Of a DNA stretch of 33,559 nt, positions 6,104-14,712 are shown one piece after another. This DNA comes from JBDRGC01 sp043818215 (GTDB taxonomy: Bacteria > Chloroflexota > Anaerolineae > Anaerolineales > UBA11858): NCBI GenBank assembly GCA_043818215.1, contig JBDRGC010000315.1:1-33559 (forward strand). Direction: 5' to 3'. The notes below the pieces were generated by a model, which saw nothing but the letters and a program-made list of their open reading frames with translations, made no database searches and had not been told where the DNA came from. Within the stretch, counting starts at the first letter, position 1; every line of letters begins with the position of its first letter. The translations under genes and the position numbers were made by a program.

Positions 6104-8671
6104 TCATTCTTCCAGCTGCACGTCCTGCGCTTCGAGGCCTTTCATACCCTTCCCAATCCGGTAAACGACGCGCTGCCCTTTTTCTAAGGTATCTACCCCG
6201 CGTAACTGCTTGCGATGGACGAAGACATCTGGGCCGCCATCGTCGGGTTTGATGAATCCGAAGGCTTTACTTTTCCCAAGCCCGAAGACTTTGACTTCGC
6301 CGCGCTGCTCAGATACACCAGCCGGTTCGCATTCGATGATGGTGTCGCCAAATTCTTCTTTGATCTCCAGCACCAGGCAAGATGCGGTGTGGCCTTCCTG
6401 GTATTGCTTCCCGCCGAGCCGGTCTGCGGTGATGCGCCCCAACATCTTGTCGGTGGGAATTCCCTCCAGGGCAAGGTATACGTCGCCGTTGTCTTCGATA
6501 AAATCCACTGTGCCGCGCACCAGCCCGCCTGCTTCTGGTTGGGTTGACCCTTTGGGGACGGTGCGCGCTTCGGGTCGGCGCTCTTGTGGCCGCGGGGGAG
6601 TATCTTCGAGAGACTCACCCACAAACCAGCGCACAACGCCCCGCGGGGTGGGGAGCACCGGACGTTCCTTGTATTCGTTGATTTTATCCAGCCCGCGCTC
6701 GATCTCCATGTAACGGGTGGCGTCCAGCCATTTGGGGTCGCCCTCGCGCCATTCCACCATCGTCAGGAATTCCTGAATGCGGTTCAGGGCATGCAGGCTG
6801 GCGCGGGTGGAGCCAATCCCATCCAGTACAAATTTCTCGAACGCCTGGATATATTTGTCTGTCTCCGCGGTGGATATGGCTTCGTCCCAGACATTGTTCT
6901 GAAATAAGCCCAGGTAACGCTGCTGGCGGTCGGTGAGGTACAGGCGCGGGGTGATCTTGACGCCCCCCATGCCGAAGTGTTTGCCCATCCCCAACCGGTG
7001 GCGGTATTCCACACCCACCTCGCCCGGTAAGGTCAAAACCCACAAAAGCGCGCCCAGTTCCTCTTCCCGCAAATTCTCGAAGTGAATCTTGAACTTGAAA
7101 CGCACCCCCGGTTTGAGCGGCACGATGCGGGTGAGCTGCTTTTCGTGCTCCCGCTCGTTGGTGGTGGCTTCGATGTCGGGTGTCGCGCCTTTGAACCAGT
7201 AGAGTTTGTGGCCGCGAATCTGGGTTTCCGTGGCTGGCGTGCCGTAGTGCGCCAGGGTTTCTTTCAAATCAGGATTATGCCCATCGTCTTTGTCCTGCTC
7301 CAGATAGTGTTGGAAAGTGGTGGGCTTCGGGCCTGAGTGTACGTGGGGGGTGATCGGGTCAGGTTTATACCAGACACCCTCCTCAGATGCGCCGACAAAT
7401 TGAGCATCCTCGAAGAATACCCTTCCGGCACGCTGCTCTTTGGGGCCGATGGCTTTCCCGTCTTCGCGTTCCTCGACCCAACCGAAAATCGCGTCGGCCA
7501 GGTCAGGTCGGGAATCAGTGAGCAATTCGTCCGGTACGAAATCCCGAGGCGTGGCTGCTCGCTTCGTTCCGTGCAGCCGCGCCGGAATGCGAAAATTGGG
7601 ATTGTGACCGAAGTAAAAGACTTCAGTCCCTTCCGGTACGTAGAACACGGGGTTGCCTGCTCGCATTCGCCGCGGGTTGTCGCCCCAGGCTTTCAGTTCT
7701 TCCTTTTGGAATGGCGTCATCCCGGCAACGTAATCCTCGATGGCCTGTTTATTTATCTTCAACCGTCTGGCCTTTGGATCTGACTCCAGCACCAGCGCAT
7801 GGTTGCGGCGGGGGGATTGCTGGCCCGGTTTGCCGGTTTCCAGCATATTGCCAGAGCAGACCAACACACCCTGGAATTGGAAACCAGCATCACGAGAGCC
7901 AATCTGGTTGATGCGGACATGGCTGCCGCGCTGACCACTCTGGATTGAGACATTGAAGCTGATCCTGTGCAGTTGAGGGCGGTAATTGGCACTGTTGAAC
8001 CGCAAATAACCGGGGATATCTCTGCTGCCAATCTCGCGCTCCTTCACTTTGAGATACGCATCCCTGCCCGGCCAGCCCATCTCGGCGGGGGTTTTGGCAG
8101 GGCGGATGTACCAGTCGTCGCCCTCTTTTTCCAGATATCCAGCGCACACATTGCGCCCAAAAGCTCCAATCACCTCCCGGTAAGGGTCGCGCAAAGGATC
8201 GTCGCGGGAGGCCGCTACTGCCCGGAAGGTAAAGGTTGGTTCCTTGGCTACCCAGCGCATCCGTCCGTGGCCCACGATTTCCACCAGTGCCCGCACCATA
8301 CCCCGTAACGTGCTGCCGGGAATGAGGGGCGTGCCATACTTCTCGATTTCATCCTCCCAAATAGAAAAGAAGGGGGCATGTGCTTTCTTTTCTTCGATTT
8401 CGAGTTCATCTGGCCCCTTGCGCCCGTGTTCTTTGTATTGCTCCTGGGCCAGCATCCCGCGCACGTAGGTTGGGGAGCAGGTTTCCAGATCGCACTCGAT
8501 CCAGCAACTTAGCCCATCTTCGATGTAAACGTCATGATCAGGGAGCGGCTCCCTAGCGGGGACCATACGCTCCGGCAAGGGCACAAAGTTGTACGGCGCG
8601 CGCGCCCAGTGTTGGGTCTGAGTCTTGCGATCCTTGCGCGGCCGGGTGGGATTGTTATGTCTAATCGCCAT
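6104..8671 (-). CDS. Type III-D RAMP protein (TIGR03986-like Cas7) fused to OB-like and cold-shock domains
   Basis: 855 residues. The N-terminal two thirds is a Cas7-like RAMP of the TIGR03986 type found with Csx10/Csx19: an IPGSTLRGMVRALVEI helix near 115-131 and a glycine-rich loop YRHRLGMGKHFGMGG at 556-570. After a Pro/Arg-rich linker (about 680-715) comes an OB-like domain (GLVRGTVDFIEDNGDVYLAL, 716-789). Then follows a clear cold-shock domain (790-855) with RNP1-like KAFGFI (802-807) and RNP2-like DVFVH (815-819). Cold-shock domains bind single-stranded RNA or DNA, so the subunit probably holds crRNA, target RNA or the nearby DNA strand. The start is the ATG at 8671 with AAGGAGG before it, immediately after csx19. 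Other members I recall have extra domains, but I do not know this fusion as a described feature. Confidence 0.85.
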   Translation of the reverse strand: MAIRHNNPTRPRKDRKTQTQHWARAPYNFVPLPERMVPAREPLPDHDVYIEDGLSCWIECDLETCSPTYVRGMLAQEQYKEHGRKGPDELEIEEKKAHAPFFSIWEDEIEKYGTPLIPGSTLRGMVRALVEIVGHGRMRWVAKEPTFTFRAVAASRDDPLRDPYREVIGAFGRNVCAGYLEKEGDDWYIRPAKTPAEMGWPGRDAYLKVKEREIGSRDIPGYLRFNSANYRPQLHRISFNVSIQSGQRGSHVRINQIGSRDAGFQFQGVLVCSGNMLETGKPGQQSPRRNHALVLESDPKARRLKINKQAIEDYVAGMTPFQKEELKAWGDNPRRMRAGNPVFYVPEGTEVFYFGHNPNFRIPARLHGTKRAATPRDFVPDELLTDSRPDLADAIFGWVEEREDGKAIGPKEQRAGRVFFEDAQFVGASEEGVWYKPDPITPHVHSGPKPTTFQHYLEQDKDDGHNPDLKETLAHYGTPATETQIRGHKLYWFKGATPDIEATTNEREHEKQLTRIVPLKPGVRFKFKIHFENLREEELGALLWVLTLPGEVGVEYRHRLGMGKHFGMGGVKITPRLYLTDRQQRYLGLFQNNVWDEAISTAETDKYIQAFEKFVLDGIGSTRASLHALNRIQEFLTMVEWREGDPKWLDATRYMEIERGLDKINEYKERPVLPTPRGVVRWFVGESLEDTPPRPQERRPEARTVPKGSTQPEAGGLVRGTVDFIEDNGDVYLALEGIPTDKMLGRITADRLGGKQYQEGHTASCLVLEIKEEFGDTIIECEPAGVSEQRGEVKVFGLGKSKAFGFIKPDDGGPDVFVHRKQLRGVDTLEKGQRVVYRIGKGMKGLEAQDVQLEE

Positions 8672-8672
8672 C

Positions 8673-9203
8673 TTATACCTCCTTTAACCCTACCAGACGG
8701 CTGTGGGAAATATATGCCTGTCCAGTTTTCTGATCAAATTCCACATAGTGCCTGACCCTGAGACCGCCGCGCTTTCCCGCGGCGTCTTTGAGGGGCGGAG
8801 CGTGGAAGAAGCCCTGCCGGCCTTCTTTCATCATGGTAAACGCTCCATTAGTCTGATAACCCGTACCCCACAGCCAGTAGTTGTCCTCAAGAGCATTTTT
8901 GGGTTTTTGTTTCCCATCAGCAATAATGCGGTAAGAAAAGCTTCCGTCCGCCCGCCAGAGGAATAACTCCCCTTCCGGGCCGAAAAGCCGCACCTGCTGC
9001 AAGGTTCTGGCGCGCAGTTCCACGGCGACTTTCTCGAAAGCATCACCGGAGAGCGTAAGTTCCCCATTTTCCGTCAAACGCCCCCAGATCACGCCATCGT
9101 CTGCGTAAGCCAGCAGGCAGGTCAGGTCATGTTCACCGGCTTTCGCTTGGAGCCAACACTTTGGGTTTTTGGCAAAAGTCTCTTCTACGATGTGGATTGT
9201 CAT
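8673..9203 (-). CDS. csx19: Csx19, type III-D CRISPR complex subunit
   Basis: 176 residues. It shows the blocks of the Csx19 (TIGR03984) family: LTCLLAYADDGVIWGRL near 28-44, LRARTLQQVRLFGPEGELFLWR near 63-84, NYWLWGTG at about 108-115, and the C-terminal VRHYVEFDQKTGQAYISHSRLVGL. Csx19 is a signature of type III-D and is a structural subunit in the III-D effector complex; its own activity is unclear. The ATG at 9203 overlaps the preceding double-Cas7 gene by four bases (ATGA) and has GGAGGAGGTG upstream. The length is normal and no damage is seen. Together with Csx10 it fixes the subtype. Confidence 0.9.
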   Translation of the reverse strand: MTIHIVEETFAKNPKCWLQAKAGEHDLTCLLAYADDGVIWGRLTENGELTLSGDAFEKVAVELRARTLQQVRLFGPEGELFLWRADGSFSYRIIADGKQKPKNALEDNYWLWGTGYQTNGAFTMMKEGRQGFFHAPPLKDAAGKRGGLRVRHYVEFDQKTGQAYISHSRLVGLKEV

Positions 9204-10669
9204 GGCTGCACCTCCTCCAGAAAACGTTGCAGGAAGCGGCCTTCCAGTTTCGCACTGTCGCCGCTCCCGTCGAAAGATAATGTACCATCGGGATTTTGGG
9301 CCAGTTCCCAGGTTTTCTCACCCAATCGGAGTGTGGCCGACTCGCCCTGTAACCGCCCCCGCCCGACGCTGCTCTCCCCCCCGACAGGCAGGTCGCCCGT
9401 CCACAAGTCTTTCAACACCAGCAATAGTAACCCTACTTCGGCGTCAAAATCTTCTTCTGGCATGTCGTGGGTTTTCCGCAACTCCAGCCAGACTTTTACG
9501 CGAGTAGATGACTTCGTTTTGCCAAACACCGGCTGCTGGCTGAACAACGCCTGGGGATAGGCCCCGCCGGTGAAACGGTCCAACTTGACCCGGTTTTGCA
9601 CCCGATCTGGCACGCTGTTTTCGATAAGGGTTTCGTGGACAACGACCCGGCTGCCGGTGGGTTCATCTGTCGGTTTGCGAATGCGTTTACCAAACATGGC
9701 ATCAACGAAATCAGTTGCTCTTTTTTCGTTTTTGAGAACTGTTTTAGCAATCCGCAATGCCCGCGCCCGGATCACCCCCGCCAGACTGGTACCGGAGAGA
9801 ATGGGCTTGCGTTTCCCATCCCTCCAGGAGCGCAAGTGTACTGCGTCTACTGCATCCGCCTTGCCGCTGTCCGATCGGATCAGCAGTGAGGTCTTGAGAC
9901 TGAAGGCGGCCTCCAGGGTAAATGCTTCGCGGTTTGAAACCAGGGTTGGGGAACCGTCGAGAAGATCGAGGATGGTTTCGTAAGATTTTCCCTTCCCGCG
10001 AGTGTGGTTCAACCAACCGAGCAGCCCCGCGGTCTCATCCATCTTGTATTGCTGTACTTGCCAGTCGCTCACCCGGCATTGGCCATAGCCGCGCCGCTTG
10101 CGCCTGCCCAACCCGATTTCGCCGCCTTCCAGCCCTTCGAGGGCAATTACCAGCGATTCCAGGTTCTCCTGGTTCTCCGCCGTCAACCAGAGTTCAAAGT
10201 GCAGATCGAAAGTCGTGCCTGCGGCCAGCAATTCGATGTTGTAGAGTTTATTTTCTTCAGCAGTGCGCGATTTTGGATCAATTGTTACCCCATCCCGGAT
10301 TTCGACCGGTTCGCCGTTTTCAGGCAGCGTACCCAGTGCGTCATCCACCATCAACCAACTAAGCACGCTGGCATCGTCGTGCGCGTCCAGATGGCCGAAC
10401 AATCTTTCAGCACGCAACTCACCGCTCTTTTTCTCGAACGCGCCAAAACCCGCTTCATACTCTCTCAGGTAATTACGGAGCGCACCCGCAATCGAAGCGC
10501 CGGTCAGCAAAGGGCGTTCTTCAAAGGAGTCGTAAAGTAACCCCATGTCTGTTGTACCCTCCGCGTCCCCGCTGCCTAAATTGGCCGGGGTTTCCAAGAC
10601 TAACACTCCGCTAATGAAGACTCGTTCGATAACTTTCCGGCTGTTGTTCCATTGGGCATTTTCACTCAT
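9200..10669 (-). CDS. Double Cas7/Csm3-type RAMP fusion, type III-D backbone subunit
   Basis: 489 residues containing two Cas7-like RAMP units. The first (1-200) has LLTGASIAGALRNYL and a glycine-rich loop GEIGLGRRKRRGYG (183-196). The second (about 245-450) has ILSGTSLAGVIRARAL and GGESSVGRGRL (430-440). Cas7/Csm3 units coat the crRNA and each cuts the bound target RNA using an aspartate on a loop near the N-terminus. Candidates are D35/D41/D47 in the first half and D267/D272/D275 in the second; which are catalytic cannot be told by eye. Fusion of Cas7 units is usual in III-D. The start is the ATG at 10669 with GGAGGAGG upstream, overlapping csx10 by eight bases. Confidence 0.85.
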   Translation of the reverse strand: MSENAQWNNSRKVIERVFISGVLVLETPANLGSGDAEGTTDMGLLYDSFEERPLLTGASIAGALRNYLREYEAGFGAFEKKSGELRAERLFGHLDAHDDASVLSWLMVDDALGTLPENGEPVEIRDGVTIDPKSRTAEENKLYNIELLAAGTTFDLHFELWLTAENQENLESLVIALEGLEGGEIGLGRRKRRGYGQCRVSDWQVQQYKMDETAGLLGWLNHTRGKGKSYETILDLLDGSPTLVSNREAFTLEAAFSLKTSLLIRSDSGKADAVDAVHLRSWRDGKRKPILSGTSLAGVIRARALRIAKTVLKNEKRATDFVDAMFGKRIRKPTDEPTGSRVVVHETLIENSVPDRVQNRVKLDRFTGGAYPQALFSQQPVFGKTKSSTRVKVWLELRKTHDMPEEDFDAEVGLLLLVLKDLWTGDLPVGGESSVGRGRLQGESATLRLGEKTWELAQNPDGTLSFDGSGDSAKLEGRFLQRFLEEVQP

Positions 10670-12254
10670 GATTGCCTCCTCCCTCCCGATCTTTAGCGAC
10701 TTTGACGGCTCGCCGTAATATGCCCTCGATTAACCGGGCAATGGTACGTTCCCGCAATAACTGATCGAATTGAGCCTCCGTAGCAGCAACGCGAGGTATT
10801 ACAATGTCTGGCGAAAAAGATTCCCGGTTCTCGATTTGTTGATCTATCCATTTCTGCAATGGATTACCTTTCAACTTTGCGCCTTTCCAATCCCGTTGTG
10901 TCAAATCGGTCAATTCTTTGAAGTGGTTCGTGATCTCAGTCAAATTGCCTTTCATCCAGGCACGCCAGGCAGCCAGCCGGGCGCGGGAGAGTTGGGTAGC
11001 GCTGGGCAGGCCGCGGAAAGCATTTTCACTTTTCGTCAAGTCATTTACTGTCTTCACCAGCCAGCGGTCCAGTTCGTTTTGCAGGCGGCGATTGGCCATG
11101 CGCTGCGCCAGGGCTTTGCTATCGGGGGAAAGATTTTCCAGATCGGAGGTTTCCACCTTCCGGAGAGGAAGCTCTCTTTGCGTCAATTCTCCCTCAGTGT
11201 GCCAGTCTACGGCGAGGCGGCCAAACCCCTCCGCCTTGCGCTCTCCTATGCCGTCTCTGGCCAAATCTTCTAGTTTTGATTTCATGTCAACTGGAAAAAC
11301 GAACACGCTGCCCATTTCAAGCGCCCAGCATTGGGGAAGCGGCAATCCCCACTTGTGGTTGAAACCCCCCACCAGACGCACCTTGCGAAAACTCTTTTCG
11401 GGCTTCTGTCCCACCAAACTTTCCAGCCATTTTTCGGGCTGTTCTCCTGTCTCTGGAAGGATGGCGTCACTCAGGCACGTTAGAGTGGTAACGTTCAGCG
11501 GCTTCTCTGATTGTGGATATTCTTCATCTTCGTCAGAGTCAGGATCAAGCCATTCTTCTATACCATATTCCTGCCAATACGAGTCCAGGTTAAGGGATTC
11601 CGGGATAATTGCCGCCCGCCCATATCCAGCGGTTTGCGAGCCGCCCAGAAGTAGATCGCCCTTTTCTAAAAGCGGTTTGAGGGTGTTTCCAAGCGACTCC
11701 CCATCTTCAGAGAGAATCACCCCAACGAATTCCTCGCCGGGCGCGAGCGCGTCGTAACGGAAGACCTGGCTTTCGCCCTCGCTTTTGCGGTCCCGGTTAT
11801 CGCTGGCGTTGTGGACTGTGACTCGGACGGCCGGGCTGCCCAACTGGACGAAACCATCTTCCGTCTGGTAGCAGAAATCCCCGCTTTTGGGAGATTTGTA
11901 GGGTTCGTCGGTTTCAATAGATTCCACCGCGAAGTCATTGATCATAAAACTCGAATTGCTTGCCTCGTTTTTGGGCACGTACCAGGACAGGGGTTTGGGC
12001 AACATGCGAGCCTGGTTGGTCGGGTGTGCCGGATAAGCGTTCAGGTAGCGCACCTTACTGTCGAGAAACAACTTTTGGAATGACTCGTCCGCAGCATCTA
12101 TCTCCTTGCCTTTAAGATAGCGGGCGATCAGCGCGCCCCGGATCATGCTGCCGGGGATGAATGGGTAAGTCACCGCGCTGTTTGGCTCTCCAGCTTGCGG
12201 TTGAGTCGCCAGAAGCGGATCAACCAGCCGGATCAGAAATGTGATCGCTTTCAC
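10662..12254 (-). CDS. csx10: Csx10, Cas5-like RAMP protein of type III-D
   Basis: 530 residues. The N-terminus (VDPLLATQPQAGEPNSAVTYPFIPGSMIRGALIARY) is the Csx10 start, followed by LGGSQTAGYGRAAI (203-216). A second glycine-rich segment, GIGERKAEGFGRL, lies near 335-350. Csx10 takes the Cas5 position, capping the complex at the crRNA 5' handle next to Cas10, and is diagnostic for III-D. The last roughly 150 residues are strongly helical and could take the place of a small (Cas11) subunit, as no separate cas11 gene is seen; that is inference. The start is GTG at 12254, chosen because AGGAGGTG lies just upstream; it overlaps the preceding cas7 by 35 bases. Confidence 0.85.
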   Translation of the reverse strand: MKAITFLIRLVDPLLATQPQAGEPNSAVTYPFIPGSMIRGALIARYLKGKEIDAADESFQKLFLDSKVRYLNAYPAHPTNQARMLPKPLSWYVPKNEASNSSFMINDFAVESIETDEPYKSPKSGDFCYQTEDGFVQLGSPAVRVTVHNASDNRDRKSEGESQVFRYDALAPGEEFVGVILSEDGESLGNTLKPLLEKGDLLLGGSQTAGYGRAAIIPESLNLDSYWQEYGIEEWLDPDSDEDEEYPQSEKPLNVTTLTCLSDAILPETGEQPEKWLESLVGQKPEKSFRKVRLVGGFNHKWGLPLPQCWALEMGSVFVFPVDMKSKLEDLARDGIGERKAEGFGRLAVDWHTEGELTQRELPLRKVETSDLENLSPDSKALAQRMANRRLQNELDRWLVKTVNDLTKSENAFRGLPSATQLSRARLAAWRAWMKGNLTEITNHFKELTDLTQRDWKGAKLKGNPLQKWIDQQIENRESFSPDIVIPRVAATEAQFDQLLRERTIARLIEGILRRAVKVAKDREGGGNHE

Positions 12255-13005
12255 GTTTCACCTCCTTTTCGAATGATTGGAACCAGTTGGTTGTTACCGG
12301 GATGGATGTTAATGTTTGGGCAGTTGCCTGATCATATAGAGGAACATCGTAGAGTTCAGATCGTAGACGCCCCCGCCCGCGGTGGCGGCCAGTCCCGGCC
12401 CGGCGGAAGGCCTTGACGCAGGCGGCCAATAGCCACAATGCGCGGTCATCTGGTTTTTCCCTGAAATCTAGCCGAGTGACGAAATGCGTCTTCCGCAGCA
12501 ACACCCTCATGGCGCGCAGGGTGTGCTCCAGCGGCGCGCCGGTTTTTGGGTCCATGGCGGTTTGTGTCCGAATGGTGGTCAATGCTTCCAGGTTGGCAAC
12601 TCGCTTTTTCCCCCATTCCCGATCGCGTTCTTCCTTGTTGGCGATCTCCTGCAACGGACGAAACTCTGCAACCAGTGCATCCCGCAGATCGCCTGACAGT
12701 TGTGCGTTCCCAACACGCATCCTGCTCTTATCATCGGAATGACTGCCTGGTCCGCCAAACAGAAATTGGGCGTAATCCTGCCATTGGTCCAAGTCAGAAA
12801 CGCCAATTTGTGCCAGCGCAAAGAGAATTTCGGCGCACTCCGCGCCCAGTAACCCTTTCAGCGTCTTGCCACCCATATAAGGTAGACCATAGCGGTCGTG
12901 CTGTACTTCGGCGTCCACGACCCCCACAACCCCATCACCGCGTCCCAGGGTGGCGTCGCTCTCCAGGGTGAACTTCAACCATAAAGTTTTCACTGCCTCT
13001 GTCAT
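12220..13005 (-). CDS. csm3: Single Cas7/Csm3-type RAMP protein
   Basis: 261 residues. The opening LWLKFTLESDATLGRGDGVVGVVDAEVQHD, with LPYMGGKTLKGLL (41-53), is the Csm3/Cas7 N-terminus; D24, D31 and D37 are candidates for the target-RNA cleaving aspartate. The glycine-rich crRNA-contacting loop is RRAGTGRHRGRGRL at 201-214. The start is the ATG at 13005, which shares one base with the Cas10 stop (TGATG) and has GGAGG upstream; the longer in-frame extension lies inside cas10 and is not used. Its length is close to normal Csm3. It should form one segment of the crRNA-binding backbone with the double-Cas7 and cold-shock RAMP proteins. Confidence 0.85.
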   Translation of the reverse strand: MTEAVKTLWLKFTLESDATLGRGDGVVGVVDAEVQHDRYGLPYMGGKTLKGLLGAECAEILFALAQIGVSDLDQWQDYAQFLFGGPGSHSDDKSRMRVGNAQLSGDLRDALVAEFRPLQEIANKEERDREWGKKRVANLEALTTIRTQTAMDPKTGAPLEHTLRAMRVLLRKTHFVTRLDFREKPDDRALWLLAACVKAFRRAGTGRHRGRGRLRSELYDVPLYDQATAQTLTSIPVTTNWFQSFEKEVKRESDHISDPAG

Positions 13006-14699
13006 CAGGCGGCCTCCTCTCCGTTGGATAAATGAACGTAAAAATCTGATGCTTCGATGGCGTCGAAATAACCGCAATCCAGACCTGCCCATCCAGTAGT
13101 TGTCATCGTGGACTGTCCAGGGATTGCTGGCATCTCTTCTACATCGTAATTGGCACGGAAATGCTCAACAGCATTTGGCCCGCTGCGTAAGGCGCGTTGC
13201 AGCGCTTTGAGTTTATTGCGCTTACCGCTCCACGGATCTTCATCTTGAAACGTTTGAGCGACCTTCACAAAGGTCTCCCACGATCGCCAATATTTGCTAC
13301 CAACCGGAGGGTCTTGCCCTAAGTTGAACCGCACCGGACGCATCAATAGGCTGTTCCCATTTGCAGCCACGTATTCGCGTGCTCGAACCTGGCTCAGGGC
13401 AAGAATTACTCCACTGGTCGAGAAGTGCCAGTCCATCACCGTACCTTTGCCGTCTGCCAGATAATCAATCTGGTCTTTGGCGGATTTTGCCAGACTCTCG
13501 GCCAATTCATAAGCCCGCGAAAAAGGATAGTGCGATTTGACGACAGCCACCCCGGCGCGGGAGTAAAGGGGATCGCTCAGTTTTTCCAGATTTGATTCAG
13601 GCAATAGTCCTCCCTGTGAGACGGTATGCAAGTAGTGGGCAGCCAAGGCAAGCCCTAACCGACCCTCGGCGATAAACGTCACATCGTCCCCGCCAAAGAC
13701 AATGGGGCGGAAGGGAAGAAATTCTTGGGACTGTTTCTTTATCTTGTCCCACTTTATTAGTATAGGCACCTTCCCGCCGAATTTTTCTTGTCCGTCTTTG
13801 TCCAGTCTCCGGCTGTTCATTAACAAATCTACTGTTGATCTGAGAGCGTCAATCGATTTCTCGCGCATGGCCTGGCTAAAGGCGCGCAGTTGTCTGACGT
13901 AGGCGGTGTTGTCGGCGGGTAAGGGGTACTTCTCCCTGATCGACGTGAAACGTTTACCCATACCATTGCCATCGGCGTGAATTACAGCAATGTAGCTCGA
14001 TTCATCTTTCTCTCCAAAGAGATCGAAATCACGGACAAACTCATACTTGTATTTACTGTTTTTTACACCGGGTAGAATGTTATGCAGCCGGTCATTCGCT
14101 ACACGGAAACCGTTTTCCAACTTGCACCACACTTCTTTGGAAATTGGATCGTTATCCAACTTATCCAGTCCGACAGCAGGTAATCCAGTGAACTCGCAAG
14201 CCACGGTGACTGCTCGTCCAGGCAAGGGCAGTGAAACTAGGCGTTTCATCTTGCGTCTCGCCACCATTCGGCGCAATTCCTGGTGCATCTTCGATAGTGT
14301 GGCAGAATCCCAATCAAATGAAAGGTGCTCGATGACGAGAGACAGCCCCCGCGCTTCTTGCAACGCTCTGAATGTCAATTTCTGCGTAAATTCTATTGCC
14401 AGACCGGTTTTATCCCCTTCAAAGAGGATGAGCGCGTTGCCGCCACCGGCATAGACAACTTCAGCCTGCACGCCAGGGTCGGCAATGGATTGATCCGCCA
14501 GGTCTAAACGGCCTTCGTTGTCATTCCAGGTTGCGTTGTGCTTCCACCCTTTTTCCCGCAACACATCTGCGATCCATTGCGTGGTCGCTTGTGCCACCAA
14601 TTCGGACGCGCCCACGTTTTGGCGCAGGTTGTTGCTGCCAAAGATATAGTTTTGGATACCGGTGGCTTCGATTTGTGTGAGTGTTACTTTTTTTGTCAT
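13005..14699 (-). CDS. cas10: Cas10 (type III-D), cyclase-competent GGDD, no HD nuclease domain
   Basis: 564 residues. It starts directly in the first Palm-like domain (IEATGIQNYIFGSNNLRQNVGAS, 10-32), with the degenerate Palm1 motif YAGGGN at 83-88. The second Palm has IHADGNGMG (240-248) and an intact GGDD (336-339) in VFGGDDVTF, so cyclic oligoadenylate synthesis is expected. There is no N-terminal HD domain, so no Cas10 DNase activity, which fits III-D. The C-terminal roughly 130 residues are the helical domain 4. The start is the ATG at 14699 with AGGAGG nearby, 13 bases after the CARF nuclease gene. As signal producer it should drive that CARF nuclease and the membrane CARF protein, with Csx15 as a brake. 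Confidence 0.92.
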   Translation of the reverse strand: MTKKVTLTQIEATGIQNYIFGSNNLRQNVGASELVAQATTQWIADVLREKGWKHNATWNDNEGRLDLADQSIADPGVQAEVVYAGGGNALILFEGDKTGLAIEFTQKLTFRALQEARGLSLVIEHLSFDWDSATLSKMHQELRRMVARRKMKRLVSLPLPGRAVTVACEFTGLPAVGLDKLDNDPISKEVWCKLENGFRVANDRLHNILPGVKNSKYKYEFVRDFDLFGEKDESSYIAVIHADGNGMGKRFTSIREKYPLPADNTAYVRQLRAFSQAMREKSIDALRSTVDLLMNSRRLDKDGQEKFGGKVPILIKWDKIKKQSQEFLPFRPIVFGGDDVTFIAEGRLGLALAAHYLHTVSQGGLLPESNLEKLSDPLYSRAGVAVVKSHYPFSRAYELAESLAKSAKDQIDYLADGKGTVMDWHFSTSGVILALSQVRAREYVAANGNSLLMRPVRFNLGQDPPVGSKYWRSWETFVKVAQTFQDEDPWSGKRNKLKALQRALRSGPNAVEHFRANYDVEEMPAIPGQSTMTTTGWAGLDCGYFDAIEASDFYVHLSNGEEAA

Positions 14700-14712
14700 A
14701 CGATCCTCCTTT

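Noticed and set aside
6200..12980. Long plus-strand frames opposite the RAMP and Cas10 genes (for example 7337-7783, 9922-10362, 10918-11757)
   Set aside because: They lie opposite genes with clear family motifs, have no Shine-Dalgarno sites or recognisable domains, and show the odd composition of antisense reading in G+C-biased codons.
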